The notes: generated by a model from the sequence alone, not told the origin. A DNA stretch of 64,000 nt from Malania oleifera (GCF_029873635.1 NC_080423.1:89697191-89761190), one strand, 5' to 3'. Shown: positions 23,625-35,970, counted from the stretch's first letter. Numbers and translations: made by a program.

Positions 23625-26099
23625 CCAACGGTCAAACTTTGAGGGATATCTATAAATACCCCTTCATTTGCCTTGATTAGCATGAGATTAGAAAAATCAT
23701 TAGGAAAAATCCTATAAAATATTTTATGCTTCTTTTGCTATATACTCAATATTTCAAGCATATTTTTATACACTCTCTTACATATTTATTAGCAAATATC
23801 ATTTTGAAAAAGAGAGTTTGTTTTTCTAGTTCTCTTAACTTGCAAATCAATTACAAGGTGTAGGAAGATTTGTTTGTGGTATTGTGCATCATTTCAAATC
23901 ATTTTCTTGGCATTACTCTCACACATTCACATATATTTGAAAAACCTTTTTGAGAGTTTTGCTTGATTGTTTATTCTCACAATATTTCGTATATAAATAT
24001 TTGATTGGGAATAACTTATTTTTAGCTTTCTAGTCTTTGTATTCAAATTGCAAGACTTGAGAGCTTGCATATTTTATTTGATAAATCTTTTGCAAGCTTA
24101 AACCCTAAGTAGCTATTGTGATTATATTTGATAAAATATTTGTGTGATACTTGATTAGGGTTTTTGAGGTAACCTTGAATATTCACTCGTTGAATATATT
24201 ATCTTGAATTAAAATTTCAAGATCTCGCTTGGGCATAAATACTATCATTTGTGAGTACATTGATTACATCATGCGTATTGATACATATTTGCTTAGTGTA
24301 AGAAGCATAATTTGGTTGTACGTAAATTTCAATTATCTGTTGTATTCCAAGCCTGGCCTAAGGGGGCTTGATCTAACCAGGAAAGATCAGTTGTTAGGGT
24401 CTTCTCTACCCCACAAGGAGAGTGTGTAAAGGTTGAGGTAAGTCATGTGTTAATTTGACCTGATTGTATTAGGTGCCGCTCCACCCGTTAAGTGATTTTT
24501 AGTATAATCATCGGGCTTGTGAGCTAAGGCGGGAGCGTAGGTAGTATTGGCCGAACCCCGATAATATTTCTTGTGTTTGCTTTTATTTTCTGTACTTTAA
24601 ATTTCAAGACCTGAATGTTTGCATTTAATTGTTTAAATATTTGATTGGGTTTATGATTGTATAGAAAGACCTTAGGTTTGTGCAATACTAGTTAAGGAAT
24701 CTGAATTTGTAACAACCCAAAATAATAATAATAATAATTACAAAAAATTTATTATTATTAATTAACTAATTATTATTAAGAAAAATAATTAAATTAAGAA
24801 ATTTGAGGATTTTGGATATATATATATATATATATCCAATATATATATATATAAGTATATATGTAAGTATATATAAGTAAGTATATATAAGTATATATAA
24901 AAGTTTAAAGTGTGGATAAAAGAAGGAAAGAAAGAAAAAAAAAAAAAGGAAAATTTAAAGGCTAAGTTTCCTGCTGAAACAAAGTAGGAAGAGGAAAGAA
25001 GAAAAAAAAAAATCCTTCTCACGCGCAGAACAGGAAGGAAAGGGAAAGAAAGAAAGAAAAAAATCCCTCAGCTCACATTCTCCACTCCTCTTCTTTCTAC
25101 GATTTCGCGGCGAATTCTCGTCTAATTGAAAATCCGAGAATACCACTGAAGTCCATTCTCCGCCACCAACATATCTACCGAAGTGAATTTGTCATAGAAG
25201 TAACGTGGACATATCTCCTGGGGTAAGCCAAATTCTCATTTTTGTCTCAATTTTTTCTAAATTTTAAGTCAAATTGGTGATCAGACACCACCACGAGAAT
25301 CTAGGGAGGATTCTTTACAAGTTTAGCAGAATAGATTTCTCGTGGGATCATTATAGAAATAGCCCAAAATTAGGATAAATGGGTTATTTAGAAATTAATT
25401 ATTATTTAATTATTGTAAATTAGGAAAGGTTAAAATAATATTTTATTGGGGTTGATTTGATTGAATCAGGGTTCAGGTGAGCGCTGCGGGTATAATTTTG
25501 GGAGCCTTGCAGGCATGATTCAGGGAATCCGGTAAGGGAGAATAAAATTATATCAGTATTTTATTAAAGTAAACCTGTTATTTACGAGCATATGAAATTT
25601 ATTATTTATCTATATGATTTTTAGAACCGTCTGAGTACTAAAAAATGATGATTTTGTTTAAGATTTATATTTGAGATAATTGCATATGATATTAAATTCG
25701 TGTGACATGAGAACAATTTTTCCTAATAAGTTGAATATGAATTACTGTGGTATTTGAATTTGCATGTGGGGGTGTTTGGAATGATTATGACATGATGAAT
25801 GAATTGTTATGTTTGACTCTTGTGTGGAAATGTGTTGATTTGTTGGGATACTGTGTGGGAAATGAATTGATATGTTGGATTCCTATGTGGAAATATATGG
25901 ATGCGTTTGTGTGAATTAATTAGAGTGGTTATTCGTATGCATCTCAATATAACGTTGGCATGAGGAGGTTGTTATATTGCCTAAATATAAATCATGATAT
26001 GACGTTGGCAGGTCGAGGAGCTCGTCATATTATCATTTATATGGGGTAGGACATTGGCAGGTCGAGGAGCTTGTTCTACTGATGTAAGACGGGTAGGTT

Positions 26100-26490
26100 A
26101 TGGGGATTGGATATTGGTGAATAGTGGTATCTGTGTGGGCCACGTGTTGCGGAAGCTGGAGTGGTACCTTTGTGGGCCACATTATATCATGTGTGGATAA
26201 TGGCGCCAGTGTGAGCCATGTTATGTACCCTGTGTGAGTAGTGGTGCCTGTGTGGGCCATGTTATGTACCCTGTGTGGGTAGTGGTGCCTGTGTGGGCCA
26301 TGTTATATCCTGTGTGGATAATGGCGCTTGTGTGGGCCATGTTATGCATCTTGTGTGGATGGTGGCACTTGTGTTGGCCATGTTATGTACCCTGTGTGGG
26401 CCACGTGTAGATAAGAAGTACATAGGTACTTGTGTGAGCCACGTACTGATATGTACGCAGTTACTCTGTGTGGGCCATGTACTGAGGACA
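26100..26490. repeat. Minisatellite in solo LTR E (gtgtgggccatgttat unit)
   Basis: Imperfect units of about 50-60 bp built on ctgtgtgggccatgttatg repeat roughly seven times. The apparent short open frames here on both strands are by-products of the repeat. Confidence 0.8.
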
Positions 26491-26603
26491 TTAGAAGATG
26501 AAGTATAAGTTGCGTGATTCCTGTGTGGATGTGTTGTGCACTTGTGAATTTAATTATAGCATAAAAATAATGGTATAGCACATTGTGAATGCATGTGTGT
26601 GCA

Positions 26604-26890
26604 TGCGGCGAGGTAAACATACCACCAAGGGCTTGCTGAGAAAGGCGAGTGCTCTACTAGGTAGTTTCTTGGTATCAGTGCAAAGGGATGCTACTTGTAT
26701 GGGCGAGCAGACATCCCGATCCTAGAAAACCTTCGCCTTTAAAATAATAAAGATGTATGTACTGGCGGCGAGGTAATACTTCACATGACGGCTTACTGAG
26801 TAAGGTGAGTGCTTTGGTAGGTAGTTTTTAGTACCAGAGCAGAAGGAAGCTACTTGTATGGGCGGGTAATCTTTCCTATCCTTGGGGATT
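26604..26890. repeat. Two-unit direct repeat in solo LTR E
   Basis: A unit of about 155 bp starting ggcgaggtaa (26607 and 26766) occurs twice. Both copies have tgagtaaggtgagtgct-like segments, and gggcgag or gggcggg further on. Confidence 0.7.
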
Positions 26891-27505
26891 TTGGCCTACA
26901 TAAAAGTTATGTACTTGTGCATATTGGATGTGTGTATGACTTTCGTTGTCAGGAATGTTATTAATGGTACATTTTCTCAATTGTTATTGATATTATGTGA
27001 GAAGTAGTTTATTTTGATATGTAAATATTAAAACTCATTTGTCACACACTGTTATAATTTATTCCACCCTTACTGAGAAGTGTCTCACCCTAGTGGATTA
27101 ATAATTTTTCAGGTTCTTCTAGAGACCAGGTTTGAAGGCCTAGGCTGGGATTGTATTTGGTGGTTTTTTTTTTTTTGGGTATTGTGAGATACTGATATAT
27201 ATATATATATATATATATATAGATATACATTTGTAATGAGTTATGTTTTAAATGCTGGTTGTGGATATGGATATATGAATGTTGTAATATTCGTTTTTGG
27301 GTTATTATATAGAACTCTGGTATTTATTTAAGGTAATTTATTTATGTTCCGTTGCTTGCACGTTAATAATGGTATCAGTTGCAGGTGATTAGAATAGATG
27401 GCACCCCGGCTCCACTTGGAGGGTTTCGGGGCGTCACATAATTGACCTAAGAGGAAGTTTTAAAGTTCCAATTCACCCCCTCTTGGGAATACACAAATTC
27501 CAACA

Positions 27506-28345
27506 TAGTTGATGATGGTGAAGTAGTTGTAACGATAGCAGCAGAATAAAAAATTGGAGCAGAAGATAATCTGACATTAGCCTTCATCTTGAAGAAGAAG
27601 AGAAAATGTCTTGTCAATAGTGGGAAGAGGATCCATCGTTAAAAAATTGTCCTCGTATGGCTGAAAATGAATCATTCAATCCCATGAGAAATTGGATAGT
27701 GTAGTCGAATTTCTCACGATCAAATACTTTCTGAAGTGCTCCAAAGGAACAAGATGGTGAACAAGAGCAACAAGGAACTGGACGGTAAGTCTGAAGCTCA
27801 TCCCAGAGAGTTTTCAATTGACCGTAATATTAAGTGATGGATAATTGCCTTTGGGAAATATTTGATATCGATTTCTTCTATTGATAGACATGCGGTGCAT
27901 TGCTTCTTGAAAAACATTGTTGCAGATCCAGCCATATATTTCTTGCATTATCAGAGAACAAGACACTAGACACAATGTCCTTAGATAGTGAGTTTGTGAT
28001 CCATGCAACAACCATTGAATTGCAGCACCCCCAGGTAGATCAAAGAGGATCATTGACATCTGGTTGTGGAAGAGAGCCATCAATAAATGAAAGTTTGTTT
28101 TTAACATGAAAAGAAGTGATCATGGATCGACTCCATGTATGGTAATTTGTTTTAGTGAGAGGTGTGGTAACAAAAGCAATGCTAGGATTATCCCCATGAT
28201 GCAAAAAATAGGGATTAGTGAAATCATCTACTGTAGGTGAATTTGCAGAAATAGAAGGGGAAGAAGATGAATTTGTGGATACCATGAAAGCTTCAACAAA
28301 GCTTTGAAAAAAAAAATGCAGAGAATACGAAAGAAATCTAAAAAC
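27506..28345 (-). pseudogene. Element F: gag remnant of a minus-strand copia (fossil), outermost host of the nest
   Basis: Reading the minus strand from 28285, NPYFLHHGDNPSIAFVT and LTKTNYHTWSRSMITSF match the N-terminus of copia gag, followed downstream by LWDELQTYRPVP and DYTIQFLMGLNDSFSAIRG. The region stops at D's right end, so the rest should lie left of the window. It is broken. A primer-site-like sequence (tggtattagagc on minus, about 28347-28358) separates it from its LTR. Confidence 0.8.
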
Positions 28346-28357
28346 GCTCTAATACCA

Positions 28358-28733
28358 TGTTAAAATGAATGAAAATTTCAACTTCTATTCATTTCTCAAA
28401 AAAAAAAAAAAAATCCTTACAGAGTACTTATATACATATTTCAATAACAAAATTTACAACTGAAAAAGATAAATTAACAATATAATAATAGATCTACAAT
28501 TGCTGTTTGCTGATATGCCAAGTGGGAAAAATGTTGTTGCTATCCTAGTAGAAAAATGTTGGAATGCATCTTTTGTTTTCCTTATTGAAAAGATGCTGTT
28601 ATAGGTAACTGGTAATGAAATTGAAATTGAAAATGGAGAATGTTGTTACTGATTGCTGTGAACTGAAAAAGGCTGATAATCTGAAAATGTTGATAATAAT
28701 TGATATCCTATGGAGATGGACTAAGAATGAGCT
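28358..28733 (-). mobile_element. Probable 5' LTR of element F (right boundary approximate)
   Basis: On the plus strand this starts TGTTAAAATGAATG directly next to the primer site of F. The far end was not fixed, because no second copy is in the window. Confidence 0.45.
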
Positions 28734-28821
28734 CATGATCTAACCTATATCAAGATGCAAAGTCCTAACCTTCGTTCTACTTCACAATTTTGTTTTTGTT
28801 TTATAACATTTTGTGGATTTA

Positions 28822-29030
28822 GCCTAGCAGGGTCAGCTCAATTAGTAAGGGTGACTTATAACTTTGGTAACCCAAAGGTCATGAGTTCAATTCCCTCTTG
28901 AGGCATTACGACAGTAAATTTCTTGAGGTGCGTTAATGGGCGGGCAGCTTTCACTCGTGTCGTACCATAGTACTCAAAGTGGCATGATGGTGATTGGAGT
29001 CCTCAGGTTTGTAAAAAGAAAAATAGTGTA
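28822..29030 (+). mobile_element. tRNA-derived SINE
   Basis: A pol III A-box-like sequence (gtcagctcaattagtaagg, about 28832-28850) and a B-box-like sequence (gagttcaattccc, 28883-28895) lie about 35 bp apart. A tRNA-unrelated body with tcgtaccatagtactcaaagt follows, then an A-rich end near 29020. This is the layout of plant SINEs. No closely matching target repeat was identified. Confidence 0.6.
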
Positions 29031-30960
29031 AAATTAAAATTTTATTTATTAATTTAATTTAAAAAAAATATTTTTCTCACTTTTCATAACAACTAAACAT
29101 TAAAATTATCAATTCCTTCATTTTTTTTTTTTCCCTTACTTCTCTGAATCGGTCTTCAACATTTGGAAATAAATTTATACAATTTATTTATACAATTGAT
29201 GGAAGTTAAGAAGATGGGGGAAAGTGGGAAACTATATAAATTTGTTTAAATTTAAAAATAGAAATAATTTGTATACCTATAAATGCAGATTTGGAAATAT
29301 CATAATTATAAGATAATTTATAAATTGAGGATATTTTTAGAAAATGATCGAGAAAAGATTAAAGGAAAATCATGTAACTAAATTTTTCTTAATTAATCAT
29401 AGAGATATATTTATATATTATATTTGTCAAAATAGATTTAGACAATAATAGTCTAGTTTGACTTTTAAATTATTGCTAAACTTACACATAATTTTCTTGA
29501 ATATTATAAATAATATTGAGGGTTATTGTAATAAATTTATTTTTATTAATTATATGGTAAAGTTTAGTGCTTGGTCCCATGCAATAAGCTTGTGATTCTA
29601 TGTAAAAAATATACTTATATATACTAAATAGGTTGCAAGCAGACCAACTTGCTTATGAGCGGTTCAAAAGCTCAGCTTGTTAAGAGTTTGTTCAGGCTCG
29701 TTCATTATGTAAACGAATGATTCTCAAGTCCAATTTTACGGCTTGTTTGATAAACTAAACGAGCTTTACCATGAATAAGGTTCGACTCATTTCAACTCGT
29801 GAAACGACTCAATTTGGGCTTGTTTAATAAACTTGAATTTGAATTATTTATGAACTACTTTGATAAGATTGAGTTGACTTGATAGAGTGTAGTAGACTTA
29901 AAAGTATGAATTATTTTTGCATAAGATTATTTACCTCAAACTCCATAACCTTAGTTCAATGATAAGTTTAAAGTTCAAGACCAATTGACTAGTTTGGTGG
30001 GACAGAAAAACTTTAAAGCATTATTAGTAATTAAAGGTCTCTTTCACCTTTTAACCTAACAAAATCTCTTATCTCTTAAAATAAGAATTTTCAAAAGAAT
30101 CATAATATTAGTGGGAACCTCGATAATTCAGTTCGGTAAGGGTTCGCAAGCTCGTTCATTTGCACAATTGAGCTCGGTTCGAACTCGAACTTGGTTAAAA
30201 ATTTAACGAACAAGTTTGAATAAGGAAAAACTCAGCTGGATTGACTCATTTGATACCAAAGCTTGAATTTATGCTAGCTACTCCAATTTTCATTACTCCA
30301 ACACTTGAATTTAACAATCATTTTAATGGTTTACCAAAAAAATTGGGACTTTAAATAAGCATGATTATAAATACTAGTTAATTATTGGTGAGGACACTGT
30401 GGGGATCATGAACAAATTAGTGAATAAAAATAAGATTTTTTGTAGTGTAAATTTTTTACTATCTCTAACCGTCATTATTATCATTGTCCACAACCTTCTT
30501 AATTCGCATTCAATTTTTTTAAAAAGAAAATTTAAATGTCAAATTAAATAAATATTAAAAAAAAAACATATTTCATAAAATTTTAAAAAAATAATATTTT
30601 TAAAATTTTGAAAATTGAATCAAAATCAATAATTCAAAATATCAAATACCTTCTTAAAAATGCCCCATTAATTAGGTCTAGTATGCATATTGTCATATTG
30701 ACATCATAATCATAAATTACCAAAATTCGAACGGACATCATAATTTTGCATTTTAATTTGTTAAGAAAATAAAAAATTGGGATTTTATATGATTTTTATA
30801 TTTCAAGATGAGAAATTAATTTACTAAAATACTATTTTGTTGAATGTTTATTACCACAGCGCCCTCCTTGGATCTTAGTTAATGATTCTAAGTTGTCACC
30901 AAACGGTACGAAAAATATTTAAATGTGCCGAAAGTCCGAAAGCCGTTTCTTTAATTTCTG
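29031..30960. other. AT-rich spacer upstream of AZG1 with a degenerate repeat
   Basis: No gene is seen. About 29630-30240 is rich in variants of gctcgttca, gaactcgaac and aacgagct, a dispersed-repeat look that I cannot assign to a family. The rest is AT-rich. A TATA-like aaatatttaaatg occurs near 30914, about 155 bp before the permease start codon. Confidence 0.5.
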
Positions 30961-31071
30961 TACCTTGGTTGGTAAGCGACGCTGCTCCTCAACTCCGTAA
31001 AACGGTGGAACTCTGAAGTCCATATCCACTGCAGAAAATCTCTCTCACTCTCTCTCTCTTTCTGTGAGGTA
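30961..31071 (+). promoter_or_regulatory. Probable 5' leader of AZG1 with CT-rich tract
   Basis: The 40 bases before the start codon hold a ctctctcactctctctctct-type run (about 31039-31060), a common feature of plant leaders. The context gaggtaATGg has a purine at -3 relative to the A (a at -3, t at -2) and G at +4. The transcription start itself was not determined. Confidence 0.4.
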
Positions 31072-32772
31072 ATGGAGGATTCGCCGCCACCGGAGCCGAA
31101 GCCCGGGATATCGACTCGGCTGAACTCGTTCGTGGCCTCCAGCCGAGTCGGGAAGCGCTTCAAACTCGCCGAGCGGAACAGCACCTTCACGACGGAGCTC
31201 CGCGCCGGCACCGCCACGTTCCTGACAATGGCCTACATCCTCGCCGTGAACGCCAGCATCCTCGCCGACTCCGGCGGCACGTGCTCCGTCGCCGACTGCA
31301 CTCTGGTCTGCTCCGACCCCAACGTCGCCGCCTCCGCCTGCTCCGGCTCCACCCTTCGACTCATCCAACCCACCGAGTCCTGCAAATTCCCTCCAGTTAA
31401 CTCAGGCTACTCGGCCTGCCTCGAGAAAACTCGCAAGGACCTCATCGTAGCCACCATCGCCTCATCGCTAATCGGATGCCTTATCATGGGAACCTTCGCG
31501 AACCTTCCTCTGGCCTTGGCCCCCGGAATGGGCGCAAACGCCTACTTCGCCTACACCGTCGTCGGCTACCACGGCTCCGGCAACCTTCCCTACAAAAGCG
31601 CCCTAACCGCCATCTTCATCGAGGGCTTGATCTTCCTCGTAATTTCGGTCGTCGGCCTCCGAGCTCGACTCGCCAAACTCGTCCCCAAACCCGTCCGAAT
31701 TTCGTCCTCCGCAGGAATCGGACTTTTCCTTGCCTTCATCGGGTTACAAAACAACCAGGGAATCGGGCTAATCGGGTACAGCTCCTCGACCCTGGTAACT
31801 CTCGGAGCCTGCCCGAATTCCTCCCGGGTCCCTTTAGCCCCGGTTATAACGTCATCCAACGGCTCCGTTAGTCTGCTCCCCGGCGGCACCGTCTCCGACG
31901 AGATTCTTTGCCTGAACCACCGCATGGAAAGCCCCACTTTCTGGCTGGGGGTCGTGGGTTTCGTGATAATCGCCCATTGCTTGGTGAAAAACATAAAAGG
32001 CGCGATGATATACGGCATCGTTTTCGTGACGGCTGTCTCGTGGTTCCGTCACACCCGAGTCACGGCGTTTCCGGACACCGAGTCGGGCGACTCGGCGTAC
32101 CAGTACTTCAAGAAGGTGGTTGACGTGCACGTGATTGAGAGTACGGCGGGGGCATTGAGTTTTAAGGGCATGGGAAAGGGACACTTTTGGGAAGCCCTCT
32201 TCACGTTTTTGTACGTGGACATATTGGACACGACGGGTACGCTATACTCGATGGCCCGTTTCGCGGGATTCGTAGACGCCGGCGGCGACTTCGAGGGGCA
32301 GTACTTCGCGTTCATGTCCGACGCGGCGTCGATCGTGGTGGGGTCGCTGCTGGGGACGTCGCCGGTGACGGCGTTCATCGAGTCGTCGACGGGGATTAGG
32401 GAGGGGGGGAGGACGGGGCTGACGGCGATAACGGTGGCGGGGTACTTCCTGTTGGCGTTCTTCTTTACGCCGTTGTTGGCGTCGATACCGCCGTGGGCGG
32501 TGGGGCCGCCGCTGATACTGGTGGGCGTATTGATGATGAGATCGGTGGTGGAGATTGAGTGGAGCGATATGCGGCAGGCAATACCTGCATTCGTGACGAT
32601 GATATTGATGCCATTGACGTATTCCATAGCTTATGGGTTGATCGGTGGGATTGGGTCGTACATTGTGTTGCATGTTTGGGATTGGGGCGAGGGGATTTTG
32701 GGAATCAGAAAGGAGAGGAAGAGTGGAAGTGAAGGAGCAATTGAGGATAAAACTGTGGATTTACCGATTTAG
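31072..32772 (+). CDS. AZG1: Adenine/guanine permease AZG1-like (AzgA family)
   Basis: This is an intact 566-residue single-exon gene for a plasma-membrane purine transporter of the AzgA/NCS2 group. In Arabidopsis AZG1 takes up adenine and guanine and has been linked to cytokinin transport. The N-terminus ([10 protein letters not shown], then [16 protein letters not shown] to residue 32) and [20 protein letters not shown] (51-70) are close to Arabidopsis AZG1. Family signatures are [16 protein letters not shown] (146-161), [17 protein letters not shown] (217-233), [17 protein letters not shown] (381-397) and [20 protein letters not shown] (429-448). About a dozen hydrophobic segments are visible. 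The length fits the family (about 530-580). The start is the first Met in a good context and matches the family N-terminus. The codons are strongly G/C-ending, in contrast to the AT-rich surroundings. AZG2 is less likely, given the extended loop after residue 67 with [13 protein letters not shown]. Confidence 0.97.
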   Translation: MEDSPPPEPKPGISTRLNSFVASSRVGKRFKLAERNSTFTTELRAGTATFLTMAYILAVNASILADSGGTCSVADCTLVCSDPNVAASACSGSTLRLIQPTESCKFPPVNSGYSACLEKTRKDLIVATIASSLIGCLIMGTFANLPLALAPGMGANAYFAYTVVGYHGSGNLPYKSALTAIFIEGLIFLVISVVGLRARLAKLVPKPVRISSSAGIGLFLAFIGLQNNQGIGLIGYSSSTLVTLGACPNSSRVPLAPVITSSNGSVSLLPGGTVSDEILCLNHRMESPTFWLGVVGFVIIAHCLVKNIKGAMIYGIVFVTAVSWFRHTRVTAFPDTESGDSAYQYFKKVVDVHVIESTAGALSFKGMGKGHFWEALFTFLYVDILDTTGTLYSMARFAGFVDAGGDFEGQYFAFMSDAASIVVGSLLGTSPVTAFIESSTGIREGGRTGLTAITVAGYFLLAFFFTPLLASIPPWAVGPPLILVGVLMMRSVVEIEWSDMRQAIPAFVTMILMPLTYSIAYGLIGGIGSYIVLHVWDWGEGILGIRKERKSGSEGAIEDKTVDLPI

Positions 32773-33589
32773 TTTAGTGCAGTGGCCAGTGAGCAATTTA
32801 AAACGTGCATGGCTTTTTTTTTTCATTGGTAACTTAAGTTTTTTTTTTTTTAAATTAGCATATATTGTTGAAAAGATAAAAGTGAATAATTAAAATAGAG
32901 TAAAAACAAATATATAATATGTAAAAATGAAATTATAAATTTATTTTATTCTTCTTTGCCATACATGCATTTAGATAGCACTCAGTTCCTACCCATAGTT
33001 TTAACTTTGATGTGCTATAATTTATCTCAAAAGTCTGCAAATTTTTTTCTGGGAGGAAAATTTGGCAATAGCCTAATGAGGCATAGGTTGAAAGGCCTTT
33101 ATAGGTATTTATTATATTGGATTTAAACCATGCATGCTTTTTATAAGATGGAGTAGGCCTGATGCAAGTGAAATTGTACTTGGTCATACTTCAATCATAT
33201 AAGTTTAAGATTTTTATATTAGAAACTTCAGGTTCAAATTCTAAGAAAGATATAATTGATATTGAATAGAAGAGTTCTCTCATTTTTTAGTTTAATGTGT
33301 GCCTCCAATCGACAATTAAAAATAGAAAAGGGGAAAACATAATGTGCCAAACGAATAAGGTAGGATTGGAAGATGCATTGTGTTTGATGTCTGGAAGTGG
33401 GAGCAGGCAGAAGTTTTTCCTAAAGGTACAGATGTCATCCATCATATATTTCATTTTTATATTGGATTCCAATACAAATAGTGGAGGACTCATGTTTTTT
33501 CTTTTCTTTTTTTTTTTGAATTTTTTATTTCACATATATTATTGAAAAGTGAATTCTTAAGAATTGATGCTAATACAAGAAAGTCTAGA
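32773..33589. other. AT-rich 3' flank of AZG1
   Basis: No further gene is seen. T-rich runs at 32813-32822 and 32839-32851 and several aataat/aattaaaa strings near 32880 could contain the poly(A) signal, but none is a clear AATAAA. Short open frames here are AT-rich and have no recognisable content. Confidence 0.4.
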
Positions 33590-33809
33590 TATTTTTAAAC
33601 TTTCTCTATGAGACATTGAGTGCAACTTTTGCCACCTATGCAACTTAGACTCATGTTTGATCTCGCAACAAATCAACAAATCTTAAGTTTAGCTACATGA
33701 ATCTTCTTTTGTCCATTCACATGTCGAGGGCATCATTCTCAACTATAGTTCAAGCTATTAAATCCTTTCTTACCATATTATTTTATGTTATTTTAGTTCT
33801 ACCTCTACC
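33590..33809 (-). pseudogene. LINE reverse-transcriptase C-terminal remnant, 3' part
   Basis: On the minus strand from 33809, the frame reads GRGRTKIT, a stop, then NNMVRKDLIA, a stop, then TIVENDALDM. This follows the common plant LINE C-terminus (GRGRPKKTW..VVRKDL.AL.I.ENDALDR.EWR). After a frameshift, EWTKEDSC continues the match. Its upstream half lies at 39303-39560, on the other side of copia H. There are at least two in-frame stops and one frameshift; it is non-functional. Confidence 0.65.
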
Positions 33810-34405
33810 GGTTGATGTTCGTTTAACTCGGATACGTGCAATGGAAGCACACAAGCACAAATGAATCAATTAACAACACCAGTGCAATTACTCGATAATG
33901 AAATATGCTCAAGAAGTAATCAAACAATAATAAAAAGAATCATAAATACAACTAGAATGCACAAGATTTACGTGGTTCGGCTATAGCCTACGTCCATGGG
34001 AGTAGCACTTCGATTTTCACTATGATAAATGTCAAAGCTATAATCTTTGGGTTACAATATTGTTTAAGTATGAACCCAATGCGTACAGAATTTACAGTAT
34101 ATCTAAACTACATCTATAGCGATCTCCCGGAGAAAATCCCTCTGATTAGCCCAATATACAGGCCCCTAATTTGAATTTACATAATTTGCACCAACTGAAA
34201 CTATTGACGGTTTAGCCAAATCGTCGACGATTTGTTTTTGAAAAAAATGTCTCATGCATTTTGCTTGAAACTGTCGACCTTTAGGGCCCAATCTGTCAAC
34301 GGTTTGCTTTCCTCTTGCAGACTTCTCTCATGCCATTGTTCGTGGCTTCACGTAACTTTCTCTGGTCCATGTGAGTCGCTTTGAATATGAACCACATCCC
34401 CAATA
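33810..34405 (-). repeat. Element H 3' LTR
   Basis: It aligns with 38705-39302. Between about 34205 and 34305 it holds aatcgtcgacgatt and similar short palindromes with a tcga centre. Confidence 0.88.
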
Positions 34406-34489
34406 GTCTCCACCTTGGCAAATATTCACCACCTTGAAAATCTGAAAGCATAACCGCTGCTCCACTCGGGCCTATAGATTGGGCCCATC

Positions 34490-35970
34490 TCCTATCTAGC
34501 ACTTGGAGACGTTGATCAAGTCCAAGCAATGCTTGAACTTGTCCATCGTGACCTTCTTCGTCAGCATATCAACTGCATTGTCAGACGTATGGACCTTGTT
34601 AAGGAGAAGTTTCCCTGGAGCAATTAGTTTCGTGACCCTTTGATACTGCATATCAATGTGTTTCGTCCTCGTATAGAATACCTGATTCTTTGCCAAGTAT
34701 ATGACACTCTGACTATCACAGCACAACTAAACTCCACCTTGCTGGACACTAAGCTCTCTAACCAATCCCGTAAGCCACAACGCTTCCTTGGCAGTTTTAG
34801 CCACTTTTTTGTACTCTGACTCGACAGTAGACAATGCCATGAGCGATTGCACCATAGACCTCCAACAAATAGGTCCTTCCACTAGAGTAAATACATACCC
34901 TAATGTAGACCTCTTGTCATCCAGGTCTCCTGCGTAATTAGCATCCACGTACCCCACCACGGACGAATCACTCTGTTGTACACTGTACTCTATGTCATAT
35001 TTGATCGTACCCCCTAAGTACCTAAGAATCCACTTCACAACATCCCAGTGTTGTTGACCTAAATTCAAGAAGAACTTGCTCATCACGATGATAGCATGTG
35101 CCAGCTCCGACCTTGTACACACCATGACATACATTAGACACCCCAGTACGCTAGCATAGGGGACTCTCGACATATCCTAGACCTCATCGTCCATCCTTGG
35201 GCATTTGGTAGTAGACAACCTGAAATGACTCACCAAAAGGGTGCTTACCGACTTAGCATTAGGCATGCTAAACCTCTCCAGCACCTTCTCCACATAACCG
35301 CCCTGAGATAACTATAGTCTCCCTGCAGATATGTCTCTTTGATTCTCCATGCCTAGTATTCTCCTGGCTACACTCAAATTTTTCATGTTGAGCTCTTTTC
35401 CCAATAGAGTCTTCAACCGATTTACCTCGGTCATATCTTTGGCAGCAATCAGCATATCGTCAACATATAGGAACAGAAAAATGAGAAACCCATCCACAAG
35501 TTTCCTCACATAGACGAAGCAATCGTGCTCACACATCCTATAGCCAATCTAGGTCATATAAGCATCAAACCTCTTATACCACTACCTTAGAGATTTTTTT
35601 AGCCCGTGCAACGACTTGTTCAGTTTGTAGACTAAATGCTCCTGTCTAGGTTGGTTAAACCCTTCTAACTGTGTCATGTAAATCAGTTCCTCCAGGTCAC
35701 CGTGGAGGAACGTCATCTTTACGTCCATCTGCTTTAGATGTAGATCATGTTGCGCCATCAATCCTAGCACTACCTCAATGGAAGTGTGCCTGACCACATG
35801 GGATAAGATTTCATCATAATCTACTTTCTTTTCTCTGCAAGTACCCCTTCGCTACCAAGCGAGCCTTGTACTTCCTTATTTCCTTTTCTAAGCCTACTTC
35901 CTTCTTCCTGTATACCCACTTGTATCCGATCGCTCGCTTCCTATCTAGAAGCTCCACCAAGTCCCAAGTC
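34490..35970 (-). pseudogene. Element H reverse transcriptase and RNase H region (fossil)
   Basis: Minus-strand segments include WDLVELLDRKRAIGYKWVYR near 35930, QMDVKMTFLHGDLEELIYM near 35720, FLYVDDMLIAAKDM near 35460, VPYASVLGCLMYVMVCTR near 35150, VGYVDANYAGDLDDKRST near 34935, and the RNase H tail HIDMQYQRV near 34640. These are Tork/Tnt1-type copia signatures. The region is broken. Confidence 0.88.

Larger units (their letters stand above)
24708..27438 (+). mobile_element. Element E: 2.7 kb solo LTR, gypsy-like ends, inserted in the LTR of D
   Basis: It starts TGTAACAACCC and ends GGGGCGTCACA, as many plant Ty3/gypsy LTRs do. The flanking repeats are gaatt (24703-24707) and taatt (27439-27443). 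There is no primer site or coding body. It holds TA microsatellites (about 24817-24900 and 27197-27223), a GA-rich stretch, and minisatellites in its middle. No GTCGAC-type cluster was seen. Confidence 0.75.
159..27505 (+). mobile_element. 3' LTR of SIRE-type element D, split into three pieces by nested insertions
   Basis: The three pieces are 159-1097, 23625-24707 and 27439-27505, about 2.09 kb together. The LTR starts TGTTGACTTTTTGAG, resembling the LTR starts of B, J and K, and ends in a C-rich tract, then cttgggaatacac and TCCAACA at 27505. A TATA-like box (ctataaatac) lies near 23650. Element B sits between pieces one and two and solo LTR E between pieces two and three; both junctions have 5-bp repeats. 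D is inserted in copia remnant F, but its left TSD is outside the window. Confidence 0.85.

Noticed and set aside
24789-25146. Phe/Tyr/Ser-rich open frames on the minus strand
   Set aside because: They translate TA and GA microsatellites at the start of solo LTR E.
26033-26620. Open frames on both strands at 26.0-26.6 kb
   Set aside because: They are read-through of the gtgtgggccatg minisatellite in solo LTR E.
28822-28895. A functional tRNA gene
   Set aside because: A- and B-box-like sequences are present, but the segment does not fold as a tRNA cloverleaf by eye and continues into a tRNA-unrelated body with an A-rich end, which fits a SINE.
31590-32627. Long antisense open frames (up to 192 codons) over the permease gene
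   Set aside because: They lie fully inside AZG1, have Arg/His/Pro-rich composition typical of the reverse strand of a GC-ending coding sequence, and show no domain.
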